A stretch of DNA of 41,162 bases, from the NCBI GenBank assembly GCA_021158105.1, contig JAGGVH010000036.1, forward strand, positions 1 to 41,162. The letters run 5' to 3'. The position numbers and the translations under genes are program-made. Below are positions 25,211 through 32,341 of this stretch, one piece after another (positions within the stretch are counted from its first letter, which is position 1; the number at the start of each line of letters is the position of its first letter). A model generated the notes under the pieces. The model did no database searches. It saw only the letters and a program-made list of their open reading frames with translations, and had not been told where the DNA came from. This stretch comes from Microcaldota archaeon (GTDB lineage Archaea; Micrarchaeota; Micrarchaeia; Anstonellales; JAGGVH01).

Positions 25211-26176
25211 ATGGCACACCAAAATAAAGGACACAATAAGGATGTGCAGGTTTCGCAAGATATGTTAAGGAATGAGGTAATTAGTTTATACAATATTGTT
25301 CAGGATATTTCTAAAGGTTATCTTACAGATAACAAAAGTAAACATGATGATATCGTATTTTGTGCTGTATTATCAGTCAAAGTTTTTAAGAGAATACTTT
25401 TTGAGGATTATACCATTAGAAAAGTGATAACCAGTGAAGAGAAATATGACAAAATAATACTACCCATGTTTTCAGGCAAAGAGGATGGGACAGGATTGCC
25501 GATAACAGAGAATGAAATGGGGATGCTTTATAATGGAATTATAGGGTTGGAAATCAAGTATTCAATTGTTGGTGACAACAGGAGGTTGTTCAAGATTATA
25601 ACTGAGGAAGTGTTGAATACTGAGAAGGAATTAGCAGGAGATTTTCAAGATGTTTTAGTTGAAGATGTCAATTATGATATTCTGGTTGATGAAGGTATTG
25701 ATTATGAAACTGATGATGAAAAAGTTAATGTTGAAACTAGTGATGGTATAATTATTGAACTGGAAGATATGAATGAGGTGCCGTTAGGTCATAATGAGAT
25801 AAAACCGTTCACTGATAAAATGAATAATAAAAATAATAATCCTGAAAACCGCTCCGATAACTTAGCTATGAAAATCAAAGAATTATTAAGTTCAAGGGTC
25901 TACCAAAAACTTAATAACCTACTTATAACTTATCATGTTTCAACAGATAAAATAATAGGCAATATTAAACTGGGCGAGATTGCAGTTGTGTTAGGAGTTA
26001 GACCGGAAGATATTGTAATCATAATCAATAATTATCCATACGATAACCTACCAGTTGATGAGAATAGTAGGATGTTTAATGGCGACCTCAATGAAACATT
26101 TGAAAAGGTCAAAGAACTTTCAAAGAATATTGATAAGAAGATTAAGAAGGTGAAAGAAATTGTTTCTGTGTATTAA
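25211..26176 (+). CDS. Hypothetical acidic protein, 321 aa
   Basis: No family recognised. The N-terminal ~130 residues look helical and globular (VISLYNIVQDISKGY; HDDIVFCAVLSVKVFKRILF). A strongly acidic linker follows (roughly residues 135-200, with VLVEDVNYDILVDEGIDYET), then an Asn-rich stretch (NNKNNNPENRSDN). The C-terminal part could hold a helix-turn-helix-like unit, KLGEIAVVLGVRPEDIVIII, before a lysine-rich coiled end. That would make it a possible DNA- or RNA-binding protein, but the match is by eye only. It starts without a ribosome binding site, 26 bases after a TATA-like box. Confidence 0.65.
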   Translation: MAHQNKGHNKDVQVSQDMLRNEVISLYNIVQDISKGYLTDNKSKHDDIVFCAVLSVKVFKRILFEDYTIRKVITSEEKYDKIILPMFSGKEDGTGLPITENEMGMLYNGIIGLEIKYSIVGDNRRLFKIITEEVLNTEKELAGDFQDVLVEDVNYDILVDEGIDYETDDEKVNVETSDGIIIELEDMNEVPLGHNEIKPFTDKMNNKNNNPENRSDNLAMKIKELLSSRVYQKLNNLLITYHVSTDKIIGNIKLGEIAVVLGVRPEDIVIIINNYPYDNLPVDENSRMFNGDLNETFEKVKELSKNIDKKIKKVKEIVSVY

Positions 26177-26259
26177 CTTTATAACAACCATTTAAAAATG
26201 TTATGACCGATAAGTATGGTAAAAATGCTATGTTAATCTGATATTATAAGGTGATATTA

Positions 26260-26412
26260 ATGGTAAAATTTGCAGAGGCAGAGGCGGAGTTGGCCAATAT
26301 TAAGATATGTTTAAGGTGTAAAGCGCGCAATCCGTTAGGGGTTAAAAAGTGTAGGAAGTGCGGTTATACCAAGTTTAGGCCAAAGAAGAAGAATACCAAG
26401 AAGAAGGCGTAA
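26260..26412 (+). CDS. rpl40e: Ribosomal protein L40e
   Basis: Absent from the ORF track because it is only 50 aa. It is a zinc-ribbon protein of the large ribosomal subunit. Four cysteines form the site in [12 protein letters not shown] and CRKCGYTK, followed by the usual lysine-rich tail ([11 protein letters not shown]). AAGGTGATATTA precedes ATG 26260. The stop is at 26410-26412. It lies alone between an orphan gene and tRNA-Met. A T-run follows the gene. Confidence 0.93.
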   Translation: MVKFAEAEAELANIKICLRCKARNPLGVKKCRKCGYTKFRPKKKNTKKKA

Positions 26413-26436
26413 ATATATTTATTTTTACAAAATCTA

Positions 26437-26443
26437 TTTTTTT
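26437..26443 (+). terminator. T-rich termination signal after L40e
   Basis: A run of seven T residues (in CTATTTTTTTATC) lies about 25 bases after the L40e stop, with other T-runs beside it. Archaeal RNA polymerase can stop at such U-tracts, helped by FttA. No hairpin accompanies it. Confidence 0.4.
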
Positions 26444-26479
26444 ATCTTATAGCAATATTTTTAAACAGTTTTAATGAAA

Positions 26480-26589
26480 ACGTTCATAACCTTCTCATTA
26501 CTCGCTAATGCTCGTAATGCCGAGGTCTTGATGAACGACGATACGTTCATAACCCTCGTCATTATTCATTCCATTCATAATGCCGAGGT
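26480..26589. repeat. Imperfect 47-bp direct repeat ending in the tRNA-Met 5' end
   Basis: The segments 26480-26526 and 26543-26589 both begin ACGTTCATAACC and both end AATGCCGAGGT. The second copy runs into the real tRNA (GCCGAGGT), the first ends in an orphan copy of those eight bases. Between them lies an inverted repeat ATGAACG/CGTTCAT (26531-26537 with 26544-26550). It looks like a local duplication at the tRNA 5' side. Confidence 0.6.
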
Positions 26590-26619
26590 AGCTCAGTCGG
26601 TTAGAGCGCCAGACTCATA

Positions 26620-26671
26620 TTCGTATGAGTGATGAGCCTGAAGGCGATGATTGATAAAGGCGCTCTGAGTA
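26620..26671 (+). other. tRNA-Met intron 1 (anticodon loop, 52 nt)
   Basis: The BHB fits: outer helix CCAGA/TCTGG, central helix CUCA with UGAG, 5' bulge UAU (cut UA^U) and 3' bulge UAA (cut UA^A). The interior is GC-richer than usual. It contains GTGATGA (26629-26635), two CTGA motifs (26638-26641, 26665-26668) and GCGATGA (26644-26650), reminiscent of box C/D elements. Early intron bases ATGAGT can also pair with the exon ACTCAT. Confidence 0.8.
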
Positions 26672-26690
26672 ATCTGGAGGTCGGGGGTTC

Positions 26691-26726
26691 TAAGCTTTTT
26701 CTTTATATAAGAAAAAGTTTGCCCAA
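26691..26726 (+). other. tRNA-Met intron 2 (T-loop, 36 nt)
   Basis: The intron lies between C56 and A57. The central helix GGGU pairs with GCCC. The 5' bulge is UCU (cut UC^U) and the 3' bulge AAA (cut AA^A). The inner helix AAGCTTTTTCTT/AAGAAAAAGTTT spans twelve pairs with one G-U. No outer helix continues past the 3' bulge, so this is a relaxed BHB. The predicted cuts restore TTCAAGT exactly. Confidence 0.85.
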
Positions 26727-26849
26727 AAGTCCCCCCCTCGGCATTAACTTAATAATCAGGTTATTTTTTCGTTTTTGTAAAAAAATCTGTTTTTAATGTT
26801 TATAAACATCATAAATAATAATATAATCAGCATTTTTAGGAGGGAGAAA

Positions 26850-27032
26850 ATGAAAAATAAATTAGTGAAAATTGTAGAACATTATATGGCTCTCTTGGAA
26901 GATATAGAGAAAGACCCAGAATTGTCTGACGAAGAAAAAGCCATGATGAAAACAAATGCACTTGAAAAAGCAGACAAGGATATTTTAACTCTCCTCTCAG
27001 GTCCATTACCCAATAAACCAAGGATCAGGTGA
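26850..27032 (+). CDS. Hypothetical small protein, 60 aa
   Basis: No family recognised. The peptide is helical and acidic (HYMALLEDIEKDPELSDEEK), then ends LLSGPLPNKPRIR. The ORF track starts it at 26796, but ATG 26850 has GGAGGG nine bases upstream, the most bacterial-looking Shine-Dalgarno in the window, so I use that. A long helical hairpin with a proline-rich tail would suit a protein-binding adaptor; this is only a description. It lies between tRNA-Met and a large orphan gene. Confidence 0.6.
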   Translation: MKNKLVKIVEHYMALLEDIEKDPELSDEEKAMMKTNALEKADKDILTLLSGPLPNKPRIR

Positions 27033-27083
27033 TTACAAACGATTTTTTGCTGTTTTTGGTTAGTAGTTTTCTTGTCCATTATA

Positions 27084-27091
27084 TTTAAATA
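27084..27091 (+). promoter_or_regulatory. TATA-like box for the 27115-28536 gene
   Basis: TTTAAATA is centred about 27 nt before ATG 27115, with no ribosome binding site between, so transcription should start at or near the ATG. Confidence 0.5.
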
Positions 27092-27114
27092 CATATCTTT
27101 ATAATATTAAACAC

Positions 27115-28536
27115 ATGGTGCATAATACTAAACATCCAATTGTAAAATCTAAACAAGAAATTAAGGAGTTGTTTAAAGAGTTGTTACCGCTTATTGAGCA
27201 TGGGACAAAGGTAACAATCAATGATGCAAAGAAGAATTATATGCCTAAATTATGGAACCTTATTTTTCCCCAGATGTTTTTCCTTAGGTCTGATTACAAT
27301 AGTATAAAAAAAAATAGCCAAATAAAGATTGATGGGAATGATCTTACAGAAAAAGAGGCAGATGAACTCAGCATTGAGATTTATAAACTTCTCACTAGAC
27401 GCAAAATAAAAAATCCAAAGATTGGAAAAATCAAAACTCTTAGGTTTGAAGATACCTCAACATCACTTTTTACTGAACACTCCCCTAAAATTGAAGCCAT
27501 ACGAAGGATAAAAGAATCATTGATGCACAACAGGGTGCTTACGATTGTCGGGTTGTGGGGAGGTTTGAAGATTATATCGCTCAAATATAAACGGATGTTT
27601 AATATTCCTTTTCCAAACCTCCCATCAATCTCAATATTTGATTTAGCTGATTCAATAGCGTTAGAGAATCTATGGATTAGGTTTCATGAAATCGAAAAAC
27701 TCGGGATTAAGATTCAACCCGTGCTTGTTGTATCAAACGGGTTTAGTGCTCTGAGTTATCCTAACCTAAGCAGGGAAAGCGATCCAGATCCCATGGTTTT
27801 ACTTAGGCTCCATGAAAGGTATCTAAAAACTGTGCGGGAAACAGCATCTGGGGAATATGGGTTTGACGTCATCCATGTCCATGACCTTTTAAACGTATTA
27901 GCTTTGGTTATGATGTCAGAGGATATTAATGCTAAGATAAAAAATGTTTCTGTTAGAAGCGTCTCTTGGATTGTTAATGATAAATATAAAAAATATCTTA
28001 AATACCTTACTAAACTTTCATCAGAACATGTTTATATCTCTCCATTCCAAAAGTCATCTAGGTATTATAATTATAAGCATCTAAAAGAAATTAATAATAA
28101 AATTATAGATTATGATTTTAGCTTTCTTAAAGATAAAAGTATTAATGAAATCATAAGGATTTTTGCAATGTCTGATGATGGGATAAGCGAGGAAGAAAAG
28201 AATATTCTTAACATGTTCCTTTCATCAATTGGTGTTACAAACATTAACAATTTGTTTTTATCTTTGGGTTATAAGATTGATTCTCCTATGAAACTTCTAA
28301 CTGCAATTTCTTTGATAAGTTACGACATGTTTATATCTGAAATGTTATTTTCGTTGTTGCCGTATTCAGTCCAATGGACATACTTGGAGCCAAAGTATAT
28401 GAGAATGGTTTATCAGCCTTTGCCATACCTTTATTTATCACCTTTTGGCAGGGGCATAAATAATCGGCCATGGTTTACTAATGAGAAGATTCTTGCTGAA
28501 CTTAAGAGGTTTCCTGAGATTGAGCTTTTAAAATAG
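27115..28536 (+). CDS. Hypothetical protein, 473 aa
   Basis: Not recognised with confidence. It is a soluble alpha/beta protein without signal or membrane segments. The middle is Rossmann-like: RVLTIVGLWGGLK (about residue 141 on), then SISIFDLADSIALENLWIRF, IQPVLVVSNGFSALSYPN and YGFDVIHVHDLL. The order of these blocks faintly resembles isocyanide/dityrosine synthases (DIT1/PvcA), but their catalytic signatures are not evident, so I make no assignment. The C-terminal ~180 residues are helical and end in KRFPEIELLK. The gene seems leaderless. Its 3' end overlaps the convergent Lrp-type regulator gene by 35 bases. Confidence 0.65.
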   Translation: MVHNTKHPIVKSKQEIKELFKELLPLIEHGTKVTINDAKKNYMPKLWNLIFPQMFFLRSDYNSIKKNSQIKIDGNDLTEKEADELSIEIYKLLTRRKIKNPKIGKIKTLRFEDTSTSLFTEHSPKIEAIRRIKESLMHNRVLTIVGLWGGLKIISLKYKRMFNIPFPNLPSISIFDLADSIALENLWIRFHEIEKLGIKIQPVLVVSNGFSALSYPNLSRESDPDPMVLLRLHERYLKTVRETASGEYGFDVIHVHDLLNVLALVMMSEDINAKIKNVSVRSVSWIVNDKYKKYLKYLTKLSSEHVYISPFQKSSRYYNYKHLKEINNKIIDYDFSFLKDKSINEIIRIFAMSDDGISEEEKNILNMFLSSIGVTNINNLFLSLGYKIDSPMKLLTAISLISYDMFISEMLFSLLPYSVQWTYLEPKYMRMVYQPLPYLYLSPFGRGINNRPWFTNEKILAELKRFPEIELLK

Positions 28537-29524
28537 TGGGTTCAATCTGGTAGTATGTAAACCTCTTTGTATCCCAAAGATTTGTTATCGTATAATCTAA
28601 TATGTATTCACCCATCTTTTTTCTTAGGTTGTTGATCCATTCCCGCAGCATTTTCATGTCTTCTACATAGATATCGTAGAATAGGTTATATTGTCCAATC
28701 GTCCTGACAATCTGTATTGTTTCAATTGTGTCATAACCATACTGCCTAAATTTGTTTATTACTTTTTCGTCTGCATTTGACAGCTTGATGAATATTCTAT
28801 AAATTGTTGGAATTGAAAGGATTATAGAATAACCTTCAATCAATTTTTCTTTTTCCATTTCTTTTATCATATATCTTACATTGTCTGGGGAGCATCCAAT
28901 TCTTTCAGACATCTCTTTGTAACTTATCTTTGCGTCAGTTGCAAGCATCCTCAGTACTTTATTTTTCTTTTCAGTCATTCTAATGTTGATTGGTTTTTTT
29001 GTCCAGTCGCCTGTGAATGGGATTTTATTGATTATTTTTTTACTTTCAGGATGTAGATACCTATGACCAAAATAACTTGCCCCCACATGAATCAGAGTAT
29101 CAAATGAATGAATCTTCTGTCCAAAATTTTTATTGATTGTCGTAATTCCATTGTAAATATCATATGTATTTTTGAATAATGTTCCTATTATAATGTCCCA
29201 ACTTCCTTGGGATTGAATAATTACGTTAACTTCAGGCCGATATTTTATAGAATTAATTATCTCATCAACATATTTTATTGAACCTGTAAATTCCAAATAA
29301 AATGTTACTGTAGTATATCCTAAATGCTCATATCCTATGAGTGGAATGTATTGATTAATATATTTTTGTAATCGTTTGTATCTATATTCAACAAACTGTG
29401 GGCTCTTTTCAATCTTCTTTGCAATGTCTCGTATACTTGCTCTGGAGTTTAAAGATAAATAGTACAGAATAAACCTGTCCATTCTGTCTAATGATTTTAA
29501 GTTTAATTCGGCATTGTTTGTCAT
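28502..29524 (-). CDS. Lrp/AsnC-type regulator with two DNA-binding units
   Basis: Predicted transcription regulator. It contains two tandem HTH plus sensor-like units. The first HTH is at residues ~10-60 (LDRMDRFILYYLSLNSRASI, then IAKKIEKSPQFVEYRYKRL) and is followed by a beta-alpha RAM-like region. The second HTH is at ~175-225 (KVLRMLATDAKISYKEMSER) and is followed by a second RAM-like region ending near residue 325. Most Lrp proteins have one such unit and ~150 aa, so this is a duplicated form, known in some archaea. The start seems leaderless, with a TATA-like GAATATAA centred about 27 bases upstream. It overlaps the orphan 27115-28536 tail to tail. Ligand and targets unknown. Confidence 0.78.
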   Translation of the reverse strand: MTNNAELNLKSLDRMDRFILYYLSLNSRASIRDIAKKIEKSPQFVEYRYKRLQKYINQYIPLIGYEHLGYTTVTFYLEFTGSIKYVDEIINSIKYRPEVNVIIQSQGSWDIIIGTLFKNTYDIYNGITTINKNFGQKIHSFDTLIHVGASYFGHRYLHPESKKIINKIPFTGDWTKKPINIRMTEKKNKVLRMLATDAKISYKEMSERIGCSPDNVRYMIKEMEKEKLIEGYSIILSIPTIYRIFIKLSNADEKVINKFRQYGYDTIETIQIVRTIGQYNLFYDIYVEDMKMLREWINNLRKKMGEYILDYTITNLWDTKRFTYYQIEPTILKAQSQETS

Positions 29525-29547
29525 GTTTTATTTTTTAATATTAAAGC

Positions 29548-29555
29548 TTATATTC
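29548..29555 (-). promoter_or_regulatory. TATA-like box for the Lrp-type gene
   Basis: Reverse-strand GAATATAA is centred about 27 nt before ATG 29524. An alternative AT-rich box is closer (TTTAATA) but too near the start for the usual spacing. Confidence 0.35.
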
Positions 29556-29637
29556 TTTTCGTTTTGACAAAAAAATAGAGCAATACATATTTAAATACTG
29601 AAAATAGATTGTTTAACGGGTGTCATTGTGTAATGTT

Positions 29638-29656
29638 GGGGATAGTTTTAATCCCC
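29638..29656. terminator. Hairpin GGGGAT/ATCCCC between the Lrp-type and lysS genes
   Basis: A perfect six-pair stem with a seven-base loop lies 45 bases beyond the LysRS stop. On the plus strand a CTTCTCTTTTT tract follows; on the minus strand no T-run does. It may end lysS transcripts or a short unseen plus-strand RNA. The rest of 29525-29700 holds no gene I can support. Confidence 0.4.
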
Positions 29657-29700
29657 CTACTTCTCTTTTTCGTATTATAATTTATGAATGCCTAATGCTC

Positions 29701-31293
29701 TTAAGATAATAATTCTTTAACTTTTCCTTTGTTGAGAGAATTGATGAATGGTATCAGTCGCGGTCCCTTGTTTTTACCTAATAAGATTGTGTATGCACCT
29801 TCAAAGAACTCTTTTGGTTTTATGTCATGTTTTTCACAAATTTCTTTGATCACTCTGATTTGTTCATCTTCTGAGAGGTTGAGTTTATCAGAGAATTCAG
29901 CAAGTGCAATCTTAACATTATTGGGTAGGTTTTTCTTTATTTTTTCTGATTCTTCTATTGTCAAAAGTTTTATTTTATAAGAGTCATCAGCATACAATTC
30001 AATCCAGTTCTTTGCAAGTTGCAACCTTCTTCTTGCAACATCTTCATTTTCATCGTTAACATGACCCAGTTCACGCAGGCGTTTGATGGCGTTATCTTCA
30101 TCAAGTATTTGGATTAATGTTGCACAAAATGCATAAGACGGTTTTGAGATGTACTTTTTAGGTGGGTTTAGGTGCATTGTCATCTGATACATTCGTTTGA
30201 TACTTTCTTTTTTCTGTTCACTGTATGCAGTGTTGTCAACGTTAAAGTAAATCCGTTCTGCATCGTCAAATTCGTCAACAAGCCGGTAGATGTGTGCAAG
30301 TTCAAAATCTCTTTGTTTTTCTGGCCTTTTTGTGTAATAATACATAAATACCTCAGGTTCGATCACTTTCAATATGTCCTGAACAATGTAAACATTGCCC
30401 TGGCTTGCGCTCATCTTTTTACCGTCAACAAGAAAGAATTCATACACAAATGGTATTGGCGGTTCTCTGCCATAGACTCTTTTGATTATTTCTTTGCCTG
30501 AAGGCCATGACCCTTCAGCATGATCTTTCCCGAACGGTTCAAATGTTGTGTTGAATATGCACCACAACGCCGGCCATTCAAACCTCCATTGCAGTTTACC
30601 TTGCGACCATGGCACCCATCCCTCATATCCACAACCTTCTGATTTTTTATCCTTGATAGATTTGCCACCGCACACAAAATGGACCTTTTTGTTTTCAATG
30701 TCAACGTCGTCTACATTGGCCAACCTGCCGCACTTCGGACAAATTGCGTCGAACGGTATATAACCTTTGCTTTTGCTTGTTTGGTATTTACTTATAATCT
30801 CGCTGACAACCTCTCGGTTTTTAAAAACTTTTTCAATGTAAGGTTCAAACCTGCCTTCTTCATATAACTTATTGACAGAATATAATTCGACATTAACATT
30901 TAACATTTCAAGGCCTTTCATCCACACCTTTGTAAAGTGTTCTGCCCATGATGAGCAGCATTTGAAAGGGTCTGGTATGAGGAATAACGATTTGCCTAAG
31001 TATTCGTTAAATGTAGTTTTATCAGTATTGTGCCAGTTGCCTTCTAAATCTGCTATCCTCCCAGGAACATTTTTTAATGGGTCTCGGTCATCAGTTGTGT
31101 GGATAAACTTGCACGGGTAGCCTTTATCTTTCACTCCTAAGCATACAAAATATGCCCGAAGAACATCATTAAGATTGCCGATGTGTTTGCCACCGCTTGG
31201 TGTCTGTTGACATTTAATGCTAACAGGTTGCCCTTCTTTTTTTGCGCGTTCGATTGCTTTTTCAGCAAGCTGGTCAGCCCAAAATAATGTCAT
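29701..31293 (-). CDS. lysS: Lysyl-tRNA synthetase, class I
   Basis: Charges tRNA-Lys using the class I fold found in most archaea, unrelated to bacterial class II LysS. The HIGH-equivalent HIGN is in TPSGGKHIGNLNDVLRAYF (residues ~32-50), and the KMSKS-equivalent is KKMSASQGNVY in the middle of the protein. A zinc-like Cys cluster is present (CPKCGRL with a later CGYEGW). A helical anticodon-binding domain fills the C-terminal third. At 530 aa the length is right. GGTGATTAG precedes ATG 31293. It lies 60 bases downstream of the TBP gene on the same strand. Confidence 0.95.
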   Translation of the reverse strand: MTLFWADQLAEKAIERAKKEGQPVSIKCQQTPSGGKHIGNLNDVLRAYFVCLGVKDKGYPCKFIHTTDDRDPLKNVPGRIADLEGNWHNTDKTTFNEYLGKSLFLIPDPFKCCSSWAEHFTKVWMKGLEMLNVNVELYSVNKLYEEGRFEPYIEKVFKNREVVSEIISKYQTSKSKGYIPFDAICPKCGRLANVDDVDIENKKVHFVCGGKSIKDKKSEGCGYEGWVPWSQGKLQWRFEWPALWCIFNTTFEPFGKDHAEGSWPSGKEIIKRVYGREPPIPFVYEFFLVDGKKMSASQGNVYIVQDILKVIEPEVFMYYYTKRPEKQRDFELAHIYRLVDEFDDAERIYFNVDNTAYSEQKKESIKRMYQMTMHLNPPKKYISKPSYAFCATLIQILDEDNAIKRLRELGHVNDENEDVARRRLQLAKNWIELYADDSYKIKLLTIEESEKIKKNLPNNVKIALAEFSDKLNLSEDEQIRVIKEICEKHDIKPKEFFEGAYTILLGKNKGPRLIPFINSLNKGKVKELLS

Positions 31294-31353
31294 CTAATCA
31301 CCCATTATTATATGTTATATGTCAGTATGGCTGTAAAATGGATTATGCTTATA

Positions 31354-31911
31354 TTATCCTGTTGTAAACATGCTAATCTTTTTTACTAGGACTTTCAACG
31401 CCTTTTTAATTTCTGATTCATATTTGCATCCTGCAATGATTATCTTGCCATTCTTGAAAAGTAAGAATGAACATTTTGGATTCTGAATCCTTAATATTGC
31501 ACCAGGGAATTGTTCGGGCTCATATTCCACTTCAGGTATTTTTGTTGTGATCTTGTAAAGGTCTAATCCGACACCCAAGTTTCCCGAACTTACTATGTTG
31601 ACAACAGTATATTTTGGAACATATCTCTTTGGTGTTTTAGTTTTTGAATGTGGGGCAACGAGTTTGAATGCGACACGCAATGCTTCTCGTATCGTTTTTT
31701 CATTTTTTGCGCCCGCAACAATCGTTTTACCGTTTTTAAAGATCAATAATGAAACTTTTGGTTTTTGAAGTTTTACGATTGCACCAGGGAACTGTTCAGG
31801 TTCATATTCAACATCTTCCATTTTAGTTGCAAGTTTAAACAGGTCTAACTCCACTGGTAAATAACCATAAGACACAATATTTTGAATTTCATATGTGGGT
31901 TTTAATTTCAT
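31354..31911 (-). CDS. tbp: TATA-box binding protein (TBP)
   Basis: General transcription factor that binds and bends the TATA box. Two ~90-residue direct repeats form the saddle: NIVSYGYLPVELDLFKLATK...YEPEQFPGAIVKL and NIVSSGNLGVGLDLYKITTK...YEPEQFPGAILRI. Both are complete. The repeats resemble each other unusually closely. I use ATG 31911 (MKLKPTYEIQ, 185 aa) with GGGTGA a few bases upstream; ATG 31917 is also possible. The promoter region lies between it and divergent L21e. Confidence 0.97.
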   Translation of the reverse strand: MKLKPTYEIQNIVSYGYLPVELDLFKLATKMEDVEYEPEQFPGAIVKLQKPKVSLLIFKNGKTIVAGAKNEKTIREALRVAFKLVAPHSKTKTPKRYVPKYTVVNIVSSGNLGVGLDLYKITTKIPEVEYEPEQFPGAILRIQNPKCSFLLFKNGKIIIAGCKYESEIKKALKVLVKKISMFTTG

Positions 31912-31925
31912 ATGCATCACCCTTG

Positions 31926-31954
31926 TTTATAAAGACAATGGAAAGATTTATAAA
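31926..31954. promoter_or_regulatory. Two palindromic TATA boxes between tbp and L21e
   Basis: The exact octamer TTTATAAA occurs at 31926-31933 and 31947-31954, 21 bp apart, in the divergent spacer. The inner one is only 15-22 bases from the tbp start; the outer one is about 40 upstream. Because the octamer is symmetric, either could direct tbp or rpl21e. TBP binding both copies could couple the two directions. Confidence 0.45.
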
Positions 31955-32023
31955 CAGTTGTCTGGAAATCTAAATAAAGCTGAGTATTAATCTGGATGTT
32001 CAATCAAAAGGGGGTAGATACTA

Positions 32024-32311
32024 ATGAAAAGGTCAAAAGGTATTTTAAATGGTAAGAACAGAAACATAGCAAGGGGTATAAAACGGATTACAGTCAATGG
32101 ATATTTTAAGGAGTTTAATGTTAATGATAAAGTGTTTATACATATCAAACCAAAAAATAAACTTTCAATCCCGCATCCCAAGTTCAATAGGAAAAATGGT
32201 ATCATCATGGGGAAGAAAGGTAAGGCGTATCTTGTTAAGGTCAAAGATGGGAAGAAGGATAAGATGATTGAAGTTTTGCCTGCGCACTTAGAGTATGTTA
32301 ATAAGGGATAG
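32024..32311 (+). CDS. rpl21e: Ribosomal protein L21e
   Basis: Large-subunit protein of archaea and eukaryotes. The SH3-like barrel is seen in FNVNDKVFIHIKPK, with the conserved PHPKFNRKNGIIMGKKGKAY block and the C-terminal LPAHLEYV. The basic N-terminus MKRSKGILNGKNRNIARGI is shorter than in some relatives; total 95 aa is normal. AGGGGGT lies upstream of ATG 32024. It leads the co-directional run L21e-rpo4-DUF655, an order widely kept in archaea. Confidence 0.95.
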   Translation: MKRSKGILNGKNRNIARGIKRITVNGYFKEFNVNDKVFIHIKPKNKLSIPHPKFNRKNGIIMGKKGKAYLVKVKDGKKDKMIEVLPAHLEYVNKG

Positions 32312-32341
32312 GTCTGATACGTAAACGTGGGAGTGATTATA

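Larger units (their letters stand above)
26582..26742 (+). tRNA. Elongator tRNA-Met(CAT) with two introns (37/38 and 56/57)
   Basis: Acceptor GCCGAGG pairs with CCTCGGC, the D-arm is GCTC...GAGC, anticodon stem CCAGA pairs with TCTGG, and T-stem GGGGG pairs with CCCCC. Removing 52 and 36 nt gives a 73-nt body with anticodon loop CTCATAA and T-loop TTCAAGT, both fully canonical. The anticodon stem lacks the three G-C pairs of initiators, and the sequence resembles archaeal elongator tRNA-Met; tRNA-Ile2 with CAT is less likely. The discriminator is A (26743). No CCA is encoded. A linear tRNA scan could miss or misplace this gene because of the T-loop intron. Confidence 0.88.

Noticed and set aside
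26629-26668. Firm call of a C/D guide RNA in the tRNA-Met intron
   Set aside because: C to D' spacing is 2 nt and C' is imperfect, so it is kept only as a finding.
27115-28536. Annotation as an isocyanide synthase
   Set aside because: Only block order is similar; no diagnostic residues could be matched by eye.
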